From assembly GCF_000150955.2 (NCBI RefSeq), contig NC_011683.1, positions 558,001-622,000 of the forward strand: a stretch of 64,000 bases of DNA. Direction: 5' to 3'. Shown here in pieces: positions 1 through 9,679 of the stretch. The notes under the pieces are model-generated. The model was not told the origin of the DNA and ran no database searches. It saw nothing but the letters and a program-made list of their open reading frames with translations. The position numbers and the translations under genes were made by a program. Origin of the DNA: Phaeodactylum tricornutum CCAP 1055/1. Lineage: Eukaryota > Bacillariophyta > Bacillariophyceae > Surirellales > Neidiaceae. Each line of letters opens with the position of its first letter. Within the stretch, counting starts at the first letter, position 1.

Positions 1-235
1 CAAAATTGGAGTCGGATTTGAAATCCGACCCTTAATCCGACTCTAAATTTAGAGTCGTTTTCGAAATCCGACTCTAAATCTGAGTCGTTTTCGAAATCCG
101 ACTCTAAATTAGAGTCGTTTTCAAAATCCGACTCTAAATAGAGTCGTTTTCGAAATCCGACTCTAAATCTGAGTCGTTTTCAAAATCCGACTCTAAATTT
201 AGAGTCGTTTTAGAAATCCGACTCTAATTTTTTTC
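1..235. repeat. Tandem array of about 30-bp hairpin units
   Basis: About six head-to-tail copies of a 29-31 bp unit start at 52, 82, 112, 141, 171 and 202, after a more diverged copy at 9-50. Each unit carries AGAGTCG and its exact reverse complement CGACTCT, separated by about 11 nt (TTTTCGAAATC with small changes), so every unit can fold into a short hairpin. The first copy holds an even longer palindrome, GTCGGATTT-G-AAATCCGAC. The array may continue beyond the left edge. Function unknown; it ends about 250 bp upstream of the first gene. Confidence 0.9.
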
Positions 236-487
236 GCAAAAATAACCGTAACGGGCAACCAGAACGCCAGCTTGGTTTCTGACATTTTATATGTTTAACG
301 AAAACATTGAAAATGACCAAAAGTTTTTTACTAGAGACTGACATTTTGCTTTTGCGGCACGCCCCTGGAAAAAAGGATAAGTGTCAAATACGTAACCAAC
401 ACTGAACACTACTACGAAAGAAAAGACGAGTACATTTTGTCTGCTTTCATCCGCATGATAATCAACTTAGTAGCGGAGGCATATCCA
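236..487. other. Intergenic, upstream of aspartyl protease gene
   Basis: AT-rich tract between the hairpin array and the first gene. No ORF, RNA gene or clear promoter element was recognised. A second in-frame ATG lies at 455. Confidence 0.5.
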
Positions 488-1846
488 ATGAAAGTGGCGA
501 TTCTACTACTAGTCGCGTCGTACATTGTCAATGTTTTCACATGGTCGTCTGCGTGGACGTATTCGTCGCCGGCGACGCGACCGGCTACTGCAATCTCTCC
601 CTTCCGTTGGCTAGCGACGTCGAGTAGTACCGAAGGTGATGCGTTTTCGAGCTCTGTTTCAGATGCTTCAGATTTACTGCAAAAAATTAGGAACATGTCC
701 ATTCGTAGCATTAAGGAAGAACTTGTGCGGTACAAGGTTTCCACAACGGACGTGTTTGAAAAGGAGGATCTCGTCCAGAGATTGTTTCAAGCACGGCGGA
801 AAAATCCCACGCCACCGCCAACACCCAATGCAAAACTGCGAAATACAGCTGGTGTTAGAGACCTTTCCAAAAACGACATGATTGAGGTTCCGCTCTTGCT
901 TACTTCCATGGACAAAACGATTCCCGTCCCGGCAGCGCACATGCCAGCGAATTACAATACAATGACTCCGACCGAACAACCCTATGCAACTATTCAAATT
1001 GAAATTCCTGGGGGAAGGACTCTATCTTTATTATTGGATACGGCCTGCTCCGGATTTGTTTTGCGTCCGGAAGTAATATCTCGCTACAACTTGCCAAAAA
1101 TGTCGACGCCCGTGACTATGACGGGAGCCGGTGGGACAACGGGTACCACTGGCTTGTCGCAGATCCAGTCGTTTACCGTCAAAGGCGATCCTCAGCAAAC
1201 CCGTTTTGGACCTTTACCGGCCGCCGTGCAAGACATTGGAGCCTTGCCGAAAGCTTTGGATGGTATCATTGGTCTGTCCTTTCTCCAACAGTTTGTCTGC
1301 GTGGAGCTGAATTTTCGGCACGGACTCGTGCGATTCTTCCGCAAGACACCGCCATCGAACAGCGATGATGACTGGCAGATGATTGCACACTCGGAAATGC
1401 GTATGTTACCGCGCTTGGGAATTTACACCATTCCAGTGCAGTTGGGAGGACGGGGCCCCGTGAATATGCTGGTAGATTCCGGCGCGGCGTCGACCTTTCT
1501 CACGTGGAAAGGTGTGCAAGACTTGGGTTTGGACCGGACTTCACCGGCTATTCAACCAATTTCCGCCATGGGTGCATTGGGATCCGACAATGTAGCGATT
1601 GCGCTCACCCATCGTCTTCATGTGAGTAGTACTCTTCAGTTAGGCAGAACATCCTCGTACCCGGGTTTGTCCTTGAAGGGTCCGAGAGATCGTTTGCCGA
1701 TTGATATTGGTCAAATTCCCGTCGTACAGTCACTAGAATCCGAAGGCTGCGGAGGCATTCTTGGCATTGATGTGCTCATGCGGTGTGGTGCGGTACGCTT
1801 TCACTTTCAGTCTTCAACCGGACGGACCATGACTCTATTCCAGTGA
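488..1846 (+). CDS. Two-lobed retropepsin-like aspartyl protease with SAP-like motif
   Basis: Predicted aspartic protease of about 452 aa. Two active-site-like motifs are visible: DTACSG near residue 184 and DSGAAS near residue 330. Each is preceded by hydrophobic residues (LLL, MLV) as in retropepsin-type (Asp_protease_2) domains, so one chain may supply both halves of the active site. Residues about 70-105 (SIRSIKEELVRYKVSTTDVF) resemble the small SAP-like motif found in ARMET and similar proteins. The ATG at 488 was chosen because it starts a clean signal peptide (MKVAILLLVASYIV...SSAW); an ATG at 455 adds 11 residues. A tryptophan at the predicted cleavage site followed by a Ser/Thr/Pro/Arg-rich stretch would suit a diatom plastid leader. 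It is a single-exon host gene, not a retroelement remnant: no reverse transcriptase or repeats lie beside it. Family call good; substrate and location inferred. Confidence 0.75.
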   Translation: MKVAILLLVASYIVNVFTWSSAWTYSSPATRPATAISPFRWLATSSSTEGDAFSSSVSDASDLLQKIRNMSIRSIKEELVRYKVSTTDVFEKEDLVQRLFQARRKNPTPPPTPNAKLRNTAGVRDLSKNDMIEVPLLLTSMDKTIPVPAAHMPANYNTMTPTEQPYATIQIEIPGGRTLSLLLDTACSGFVLRPEVISRYNLPKMSTPVTMTGAGGTTGTTGLSQIQSFTVKGDPQQTRFGPLPAAVQDIGALPKALDGIIGLSFLQQFVCVELNFRHGLVRFFRKTPPSNSDDDWQMIAHSEMRMLPRLGIYTIPVQLGGRGPVNMLVDSGAASTFLTWKGVQDLGLDRTSPAIQPISAMGALGSDNVAIALTHRLHVSSTLQLGRTSSYPGLSLKGPRDRLPIDIGQIPVVQSLESEGCGGILGIDVLMRCGAVRFHFQSSTGRTMTLFQ

Positions 1847-2237
1847 AAATTCGCTCCCGTCCAAACTGATCACGCTCAACTACGTGGTGGCCTTCGCGAT
1901 TGTGTCGCAAACTCAAAGTTGCCGCAACGTATGGTTTCTACAAAATTCACTATCGTCAAAGGCACACTTAAAGGCCTGGACTGTAACATGGTTCTATTGG
2001 AAACGCTCCTTAAGTCGCGCCTCTCTATCAATCGTTTGGTATTTAGAATCCTGCACGGGCTCTGGGTGACAAAAAACAGACGAACGACAAGTCGTGCGTT
2101 TTTGCCTCCCAAAGGCCGTACTGTACGTGCGGCTGGAAATAAAGAAGACGGGCTCGGGATGGCAAGCGGCTCACGTGTGTGTGCGAGTCGTCTTGTTACC
2201 GCTCGAGGCCGTGCTCGTAGCCTTATCGCGCGTGTCC
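1847..2237. other. Convergent 3' intergenic region
   Basis: Lies between the stop codons of the protease gene (+) and importin alpha (-). It should hold both 3' UTRs and polyadenylation signals. Short ORFs on both strands overlap one another and show no recognisable domain. Confidence 0.5.
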
Positions 2238-4148
2238 TTATTGCCCACCGGAAAAGTCAAACGTTCCCGTTCCGGGCTGTTGATCCATACCAAAGCCGAA
2301 CTGGTCACCTTCCATGGCGGGCGCAATAGCCGCCATTTCTTCCTCTTCCTCAACTCCAAAGTAGGTTTCGAGCATACGAATGGCTTGTTCGTAAATAGCG
2401 TTATTGGAGTGCTGCTGTAGGTCTTCAATCTTGTTGAGACCTTCCGCTTCGGAAACGTACACGGCCATCTGGTTTTGTCCGTTGGTGAGGCGCGCTTCTT
2501 CGTCACCAATCTTGAGAATATTTTCCAACCCTTCCAAGGCGATAGTGACAATCTTGGGATCCGCTACGCTGAGTAAATCACAAAGCGGTCGAATGCATCC
2601 CTGTTGTACCAGGAATTTGATCTGCTGCTGACTCCCTCCCGACGTGGCGTTGGAAATAGCCCAGGCTGCTTCTTTGCGGATGTCGAATTCGGCGTTGGTC
2701 AAGAGCTGAATAAGCGGCGGGATGATATTGTTCTCCACTACGGCTTGAATTTGTTCCTTGTTACCGGCGGTGATGTTGGAAATGGTCCAGCAAGCTTCTT
2801 TGCGAATTCCTTTCTTGGGTGACGCCAAAAGCGCCAAGAGACAGGGCAACGCGTTGTTGTTGATGACGAACTGCGTTTGCAGATCGTTTCCAGTAACAAT
2901 GTTACCAATGGTTCGGAGTGCCGGGGTCTGTACGGCCGGTGAAGGATTGAGGAGCAGTTCCACGAGACGGCGGCAGACACCCGCTTCAATGACGGCTTGG
3001 ATCTTTTCGTTGGGTCCGTCGGAAAGGTAGGATAGAGCCCAACAGGCGTCCGTCAGTACTTCTTCATCGGGACTGAAAATGAGCTGTGCCAGGGTGGGCA
3101 ATGCCGGGCGGACCATTTCAAAATCCGGTTGGGGCTTGCCGCGGCAAAAGTTGGAAAGCGTCCAGGTAGCGTTGCGCAACATGGTGAGCTTGGAATTTTG
3201 GTGCAATTGCTGGAGCAGGGGATTCATGGCTCCCGCTTGCAGAACTAGGTCGCGACAGGGAGGGGAGTCCCCGGCAATGTTTCCCAGGGCCCAGACGGCT
3301 TGTTCACGAACGTCGTCGTTGGGGCTGAGCAGCAACCGCACAAAAATGGGCACGGCACCCACTTCCATGACCACTTTCGTATGATCCGAGGTTCCGCTGG
3401 CGATATTGGTGAGTGCCCAAGCGGCTTCAAACTGCAAGGCTGGGTTATCGTCCCGGCTCAAGAACTCGACAAAGCGCGGGACGACGTGGGTGTCAATAAC
3501 TTGCTGAATCGGCGGATTCTTTTCAATGGACAACAACCGACGAAACTGTGTGGTACATTCCGTTTGCACCGCTGGGTCGTTGCCCATCACACCCTGCACC
3601 ATGGCGGGCAACTGCTCCAACTTGGACGCCGCCAGCGAACGAGCGACGTTTCCATCGGATCCATCATTGGCTTGGTCTTCCATCATCCCCGCGTACGTGT
3701 TGTCGCCCGAGTTCATGAGCATACCGGCTGCCGCTAATCCAGCGGGGGTGGGTCCGGCGTGATCCCCCGTGGGCATTTGACGACGCTTGGCCATGCGGGC
3801 ATCCTTCTTCGCCTTGCGGATGTGCAGCGTCGTCTCTTCGCGCGAACGACGCGAGTCCTCCACGTCGACCGTCTTTTTGAAGTGTCCACGGTGCTGCAAT
3901 ATCAAATAGTGTACGGGAGAGAAAGTAGAATGAGCGAACGAGAGAGATACGAGAGTGTTGGACGTCCTTCCACGGAAGCTTCTGTCCCAACCAAACAGGC
4001 CACGTTCCGAATCGATGGTACGTAGAAACTGGTACTAGTTCTACAAAAGAACACAGACCGCGTTCGTGTCTCGTGCGCCATCTTGCTCCGGCCTCGTCAG
4101 GACTCGTGTTGTCTCACTTACATTCGCGGATTTTTGCGCCGAACTCAT
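2238..4148 (-). CDS. Importin subunit alpha (karyopherin alpha)
   Basis: Nuclear import adaptor that binds classical nuclear localisation signals and hands cargo to importin beta. Two exons: 4122-4148 (MSSAQKSAN) and 2238-3893, joined in phase 0 across a 228-nt intron with donor GTAAGTGAG and acceptor TTGCAG; product about 560 aa. The join creates HRGHFKKTVDVEDSRRSRE, the start of the importin-beta-binding domain, whose basic KAKKDARMAKRR run follows. Residues about 85-500 are tandem armadillo repeats with the typical W-N pairs that bind the signal (AVWALGNIAG, ATWTLSNFC, ACWALSYLSD, ACWTISNITAG, AAWAISNAT). An acidic/Gly-rich tail with VEEEEEMAAI ends the protein. The ATG-bearing first exon is too short to be seen as an ORF. 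Assignment is very secure. Confidence 0.96.
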
Positions 4149-5037
4149 CGTGACTTTTGGTATTTGTTAGATGACGCGATTAACAAGATGCGGAGGAGTC
4201 AATGGTAGTGGAGAGAGAGAGAGACCAAAACGAAAGGGGGGAAAGATGGAGGGAACCAAAAAGCCTTCGAGTTGCGGCTCGGTACTGACAGTGAGTAGAG
4301 CCAACGGGTCGACTGACTTGACCTGTGAGAGTGATTTGTGTTCGTTGGGGTTGCGAAGTATCCGTTGCTGGTTGGCACGCTGGCCCCCACTTCCCTATCG
4401 TTTTCCTCATACTATTTGGTAGAATGTCATATCGAGACATGTTTTGTTTATGTAAAAGATTCCGAAATAGGTAAAAGTGTGTGTCTGATTTCTTCGGAAT
4501 ACCGTCAAATGTAAAAAGTATGCACAGTAATCATTTTATATAGCAGGAATGAGTAACAAGCTCGACGACCCGACCAACAGGGTTTTTCGGTTCGTTGGAC
4601 CCCAATGCCGCGTGGAAGTCAACGTTCCAACGGCGCAGTGGAAGCAAATAGGTAGGTATCTGTACACAAGTCACACAGTGTCACTCTCTGTCAGTCAGTC
4701 CCCACGGTCGACGCCACAATCCTTGTTAGGAAACCGGAAAGGACAGCACCATCGTACGCGTCGTACCCACACACATTCATTCATTCATTCATCTATTGTC
4801 ACCCAATCTACCGAGAAACGTTGTGAGATCCATTCCGTACGATCTACAAGCTCGACCGACCTACAACCATCGCACGCAATTCACTGTCAGTGACCTCGCA
4901 GTCAGAGTCCCACTTTGCTCGTTCGCTACACATACTCGATCGACGCCCAGCCACAAAACGGAACGTTTCTGTTGGTCCTTGGCCCATTCGATTCTACAGA
5001 TATCTCCACTGGTTTGACAAAGTGTGAATTGCCCAAC
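4149..5037. other. Divergent promoter region, importin alpha / Ubl protein
   Basis: About 890 bp between divergently transcribed genes. It contains a GAGA run (4212-4222), an ATTC microsatellite and a 114-codon ORF from 4549 with no recognisable domain. No RNA gene seen. Confidence 0.45.
4775..4792. repeat. (ATTC)n microsatellite
   Basis: Four and a half perfect ATTC units in the region upstream of the ubiquitin-like gene. Confidence 0.85.
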
Positions 5038-5953
5038 ATGAGAACAGTATTTACACTTTTTCTTTCCGCAACCTTGGTACGTAACTAGTTCAGTCCCACG
5101 ACACCCCCTTCACCACAAGGACCATCCATACAAATCGCCTAACGTTCGTCTCTACTCTCTGCTACTTTCATTCGGACAGCTCGGCCGTTGGCTAGCGGCT
5201 GCTTCGGCACCCGTCCCGAACGTCCAGGTCACGCTCCGCGGCAAAAAGTACGACGTCACCGACGTGCGCACGGTCCAGGACTTGCAGGATCGCATCGAGG
5301 AGGTTTCGGGGATACTGGCGCCGCAGCAGGGACGGGTACTCTTTGACGGCAAACGATTGGAGTCGACCGATGTATTGGCCGATGTGGGTGTCGCGGACGG
5401 CGCCCAACTCAATATAGTGCCTTCCAGTAAGGCCGCGGGGAAAGTCAAAAAGACCGCGACCACCACCGAATCCAAAACCGATTCCGCCGCCATGATGGAG
5501 GATTACCTGAGACAGGCCGGGCTGGATGGGGACAAGCTGGATGAACTCATGAAGGGCATGTCGGGATCGGATGGGAAAGTACCTTCCATGGAAGAGAGTT
5601 TGGGAATGATGAACGAAATGATGAATAGCCCCATCTTTCAGGAATACATGAGCGATCCCGCGAAGCTCGAAGAGTCCCGGCAGATGATTCTCAACAATCC
5701 GATGCTTAAATCGATGATGGCCGGCATGCCGGGAATGGAAGACATCCTCAACGATCCCGAGGCTTGGCGAGAAGCCATGCAAGCAGCAGCCAGCCTCTAC
5801 AAGAATATGGATAAGAACCAACTGACACAAGCAATGATGGGAATGGGTGGTATGGGCGGTGGTATGCCAGATTTTGGTGGAAACATGTTTGATGGCACTC
5901 TGGACAATTCAGCCGCCGCAGCGGCACTGGACGAGCTGGACGAAGACGACTAA
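5038..5953 (+). CDS. Signal-peptide-bearing ubiquitin-like / STI1-like protein
   Basis: Two exons, 5038-5076 and 5180-5953, joined in phase 0 (donor GTACGT, acceptor GGACAG, 103-nt intron); about 270 aa. Exon 1 (MRTVFTLFLSATL) plus the start of exon 2 (LGRWLAAASA) makes a convincing signal peptide ending in ASA. The mature chain starts almost at once with a ubiquitin-like domain (VQVTLRGKKYDVTDVRTV..., LFDGKRLESTDVLADVGVAD, NIVPSS). A Met-rich helical part follows (residues about 115-225) with NNPMLKSMMAGMPGMEDIL, like the STI1 repeats of ubiquilins. The tail is Gly/Met-rich, then acidic (LDELDEDD). There is no Gly-Gly at the domain end, so it is a built-in domain, not a conjugated modifier. 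The leader predicts the ER lumen or, less likely, a compartment around the plastid. Known ubiquilins are cytosolic, so a lumenal one is odd. Confidence 0.8.
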
Positions 5954-6060
5954 ATCTTTTTCCGATAAATACTACAACATTCACACACTCATACATATAC
6001 ACATACATTTATTCCTGCATTGTCTCCAGCTTTCCGTGGTCACCTTTGGGCAGTACCCGT

Positions 6061-8108
6061 TTACGTAGACTTGTAAGAGCTGGTGAAGCACGACGTACAG
6101 CAAGCCGGTTGCTCGCACTGGACCGTACCGGACCTGACATCGCAATCAGCCGTCAGCTGTCTCAGGTTCAACTGGCGCAGTGCGCAGATCTCACTCGGCA
6201 TGGTGCCGCTCAGAAAGTTAAAGTGAAGAAACAAGTTCTCGAGGTTGGACAGCAGCCCCAATTCTCTCGGGATGTTGCCTTCAAGATTGTTGTCGAAAAA
6301 GTTGATTGTCCGAAGATCCGTCAAGGCTCCCAAAAACGACGGGATTGTTCCGTTGATCTGGTTGGACTGGAAGGCGACAGCTTGCAGCGCCGTTATGTTT
6401 GCGTATTCATCGGGGATGGTACCCAAAAAATCGTTCGAGGTCAACGTTAGAATAACTAAGTGCACAAGGGACAACGGGTTAGCTTTGACTCGGTGCCATT
6501 TTTCAACTCTCGGAGCTCGATAATTCTATTAGTCGTAGTCAACTTACGGAGGTCGGAAAGGAGGCCAATCGCTGCGGGTAGCGTGCCGTTGAATTTATTG
6601 GAATCCAGTTGGAGTACCTTCAGCAGATCGAGTTCTCCAATACGGCTGGAAATTGTACCTCCCAACTGATTGTTCAACATACCCAATTCCGATAGTCCTT
6701 CCGCATCGTAGAGGCTGTCAGGGATCGCTCCCGTCAGCGAATTGGCGTCCAGATCCAAAACCGTAAGATTTTGCAGCTGCCCGAAAACAGTTGGGATTGG
6801 TCCGCTGATAAAGTTTCCCTCTAGGTTCAATTGCACCAAATTTGTTAGTGCTTTCAACTCGTTCGGTACAGACCCAATCAAGTTGTTGCCCTCTGTATTG
6901 GAAACGAGAAAATAGTGCACTATTAGAATATCCGGACTAAGCGAAGTCGCATCTTGTGCCTTTCGCAGACGTACCCATATCGATCTGGACAATAGTCCCA
7001 TCCGTGCATGTCACATAATGCCAATCGCATACACTGTTTTCACTAAGAAAGGGCAAACCTTCGCAATCAGACCCCACTCTTCCACCACAAGTGGTCCAAT
7101 TACCCCCGTTCAGACTATAGTAAAACAGGGCTAGCACATAGCGTTGAATGATGTCCAGACTGTCTTCTGGGCAAAGTTGAATCAAATCCTGATCCAACAC
7201 CCATTGTATGGCACTGTTCTGAACGGTTCCGGGTTGATTCAATTGCAACAATGTAGATACATCGTCCACAATATCGACTATTTGTCCACGACGTTCCGTT
7301 GGAGTAACAACAGGGTCGCAAGCAAGAAAGACTCTTGCTTCCGTGCTGGTAGGCTCGATTGACGCTACACTGGTTGGTGGACTCGTTGGTAGGCTGGTTG
7401 GTTGTCTGGTAGGCGACGTCGTTGGGGCCCGCGTGGGGAGCTTTGTTGGAGAGCTTGTGGGATTTTGCGTTGGGGGGATTACTGGCACATAAGTCGGTGC
7501 CAGAACAGGTGCCGAAATCGGAGCCTGTGGTGCGTAGGAACAGCAGCCGACATTATCAGAGTTGTCAGAGAGGGTGAGTTCTCTCAGAGAAATGACAGAT
7601 TGCAATTGTTAGGCATACGCACCGACGTGAGCATAGCAGGAGGAGTCTCGGGTATCTCTGCTACCTCGATAAAGGAGACGTCCAGCTCCGTTTGGCTTTG
7701 GTGATCAGACTCTTCGCTGCTAGAGCTTTTGACAGATTTGCTGCTTGAACTTTTAGCAGATTTTGCTTTGCTAGATTTGCTGCTGGATTTTCCTCCAAGT
7801 TCTCGTTGTACGCCAATATCAACATCATGATAAGTATCCTGGTGGTTGGAGGTCGAGATTTCCTCCAGAAGGCTTGCGGAAACCTTGCGCAAGGGCCCGG
7901 CCGAATCAAAACCTAGGCTGCAAACGACCAAGATACCAATGACAATCTTGGTGCTCGCAGTGATTCCATACGGGGAATCGGCCTTCCGAATGATGCCTGG
8001 CATTCTCTTTTTGGGGGTGGGAAGGGATGGAATGCACTTGTAAAGATGTATCTCTAGAGAATTGTGGTGTTGCTCGACTTGTGAACATGGTGGTTTGAGA
8101 GTCCACAT
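6061..8108 (-). CDS. Leucine-rich-repeat membrane protein
   Basis: Four exons: 7623-8108, 6975-7524, 6548-6892 and 6061-6455. Introns of 98, 82 and 92 nt (donors GTGCGT, GTACGT, GTAAGT; acceptors CACAG, TACAG, CTTAG) keep the frame and restore the repeats across each join; 591 aa. A hydrophobic segment near residues 53-67 (KIVIGILVVCSLGF) would anchor the chain. Then come a Ser/Lys run, a Pro/Thr-rich linker (NPTSSPTKLPTRAPTTSPT) and a plant-type LRR capping region (ALFYYSLNGGNWT, VCDWHYVTCTDG). At least eight LRRs of the form L-x-N-x-(L/F)-x-G-x-(I/L)-P follow, and a Cys-rich tail. This build is common among diatom surface proteins. The start could instead be the ATG at 8003 (MPGIIRK), which puts the hydrophobic segment nearer the N-terminus. 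Ligand unknown. Confidence 0.85.
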
Positions 8109-8805
8109 TGTTTCCGTTTCGGTTTCCTGAAAATGAGAATCCCTTTTTGAATGTCATTCCCGATATATTCAAATGTATTGATAAAGAAAAACGCGAATTG
8201 AAAATTATTGATATGCAGCTTTATGGAAAAGAATACTTACAATGCAAATATTATGTCACAGCGGTGAAAATCGGTGTCGATATAGATTGATTGTGCCGAA
8301 GAGAATTCTGTGAAGTCGTTGTGACCACATATTGTCGACCGTGCTTTTTCGCACGGCCATTTCTTTTGCTTCGTGATCAGCTGGACTTTCCGTGACTCAT
8401 AATGGCGCAAGGTTACCGCTGTACTATTTTATATTGTGTTTCTATCTATTCGTCCCCTTAACGGGAGTGTGTGCGAGGCCGGCACGGAGACCGTCAAGTC
8501 CGCAGGAGCAGCTCCTTCTCCTTTCCGGACATCTCTATCTTGATTTACCGAATCACACGGCAAGGTGAGCATCGTGAGACGTCTTTCTGGAGTTTTCCTT
8601 CGACTCTCATCCCAGTGGATAGCTTGTAAATTTGGAGATCACCGAGTCGTTTCGTTTGGTTGGTTGTCGCGGAAACGGTGTAGCAGTTGAGAGAGTGTGG
8701 CTAGTCCCTTTGCTGCTTGATACATATCAATGGTAGTGCATATCAGTATCACGTATCTCATGCACTCCATTCAATTTGTTTTGTCTTTAGAATCCTTGAT
8801 TCACA
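8109..8805. other. Divergent promoter region, LRR protein / RPL17
   Basis: About 700 bp between divergent start codons. It includes the 5' UTR intron of the ribosomal protein gene (listed separately). No further gene recognised. Confidence 0.5.
8565..8790 (+). other. Probable 5' UTR intron of RPL17
   Basis: A strong donor (CAAG|GTGAGC) and a pyrimidine-rich acceptor (TTTTGTCTTTAG|AATCC) bound 226 nt that end 15 nt before the start codon. Leader introns are common in ribosomal protein genes. Called from splice consensus only. Confidence 0.6.
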
Positions 8806-9363
8806 ATGGTCCGATACAGCGTGGAACCCGACAATATTGAAAAGGTGGCGAAGTCTCGCGGATCCCACCTCCGCGTGCATTTCAAGCATTGTCGCGAGAT
8901 TGCCCACTTTACCAAGGGCATGAACGTCAACAAGGCGATGAAGGTCCTCGACGACGTGCTTGCCTTTAAGGCCGTCATTCCCTTTGTCAAGTACACGGGA
9001 GGTATCGGTCGCAAGGCCATGGCCAAGCAGTGCAAGGCGCCCGGTAGCAAGGGACGTTGGCCCGTCAAGGCCACGGCCGTCTATAAGGACTTGCTTTCCA
9101 ACGCCAAGGCCAACGCCGAAACCAAGGGCTTGGATATGGACGCACTGATCATTGACCACGCGCAGGTCAATCGTGCGCCGGCCGGTAGGCGAAGAACTTA
9201 CCGTGCTCATGGACGTATCGGTAAGTACGCCAGTCAGCCTGCCCACATTGAGATCATTCTCAAGCAAAAAGACGAAGGTGTGGAAAAGATGGATGATGAT
9301 GAACCCAAGAAAATTACAAAGAAGCAGGCAGCCAAGCGTCGTTTTGTCAAGGTTGGAGCTTAA
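8806..9363 (+). CDS. RPL17: 60S ribosomal protein L17 (uL22)
   Basis: Structural protein of the large ribosomal subunit, near the peptide exit tunnel. The single coding exon gives 185 aa, matching the family's usual length. Telling stretches are MVRYSVEPDNIEKVAKSRGS, LRVHFKHCRE, the exit-tunnel loop region GGIGRKAMAKQCKAPGSKGR, and the conserved RRRTYRAHGRIGKY. The tail is Lys-rich (KKITKKQAAKRRFVKVGA). ATG at 8806 sits 15 nt after the predicted leader intron. Codon use is G/C-ending and looks strongly expressed. Identity is secure. Confidence 0.97.
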   Translation: MVRYSVEPDNIEKVAKSRGSHLRVHFKHCREIAHFTKGMNVNKAMKVLDDVLAFKAVIPFVKYTGGIGRKAMAKQCKAPGSKGRWPVKATAVYKDLLSNAKANAETKGLDMDALIIDHAQVNRAPAGRRRTYRAHGRIGKYASQPAHIEIILKQKDEGVEKMDDDEPKKITKKQAAKRRFVKVGA

Positions 9364-9679
9364 ACAAGCGTACTTCTACTTAACCTAACTAAACACCCCA
9401 ATCCAATGAAGCTCGTAGTTTGCACTAGCACGTCCTTGTAAGGCCTATCGTTCGGTAGAGAAGAGTATGTTTCGCTAGTCGTGAGAAAGACCTAACTCTC
9501 GAGACGACGAAACTGGAACATGGCTACCCACGTATCGCTTCCGGAGATAATGTACCCTGCAAGGCTTTCCGGTAACTCTGCAATCCTTGCTTCCGCTTTC
9601 ATTGCTTTGTCAATAGTTCAATAGCGAAAGACCCCTTCGTATATATAACAGTATCTATGGTTATGTTACAACCGTTGGA
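9364..9679. other. Convergent 3' intergenic region
   Basis: Between the stop codons of RPL17 (+) and the WD40 gene (-). No feature other than expected 3' UTRs. Confidence 0.5.

Noticed and set aside
1-235. Regular repeats resembling a CRISPR array
   Set aside because: There are no unique spacers between the repeats, units abut each other, and the setting is a eukaryotic nuclear genome.
437-487. Upstream TTG start for the aspartyl protease
   Set aside because: Nuclear genes start with ATG; the ATG at 488 also gives a good signal peptide. The same reasoning moved the starts of the WD40, GH99-like, MED31, TRM5, TVP15-like, FKBP (+) and MPC genes.
488-1846. Aspartyl protease as a retroelement remnant
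   Set aside because: It has a leader and two intact motifs, and no reverse transcriptase, integrase or terminal repeats lie nearby.
4549-4893. 114-codon plus-strand ORF beginning MSNKLDDPTNRVFRF
   Set aside because: No known domain, low-complexity second half including a microsatellite, and no sensible join to the next gene.
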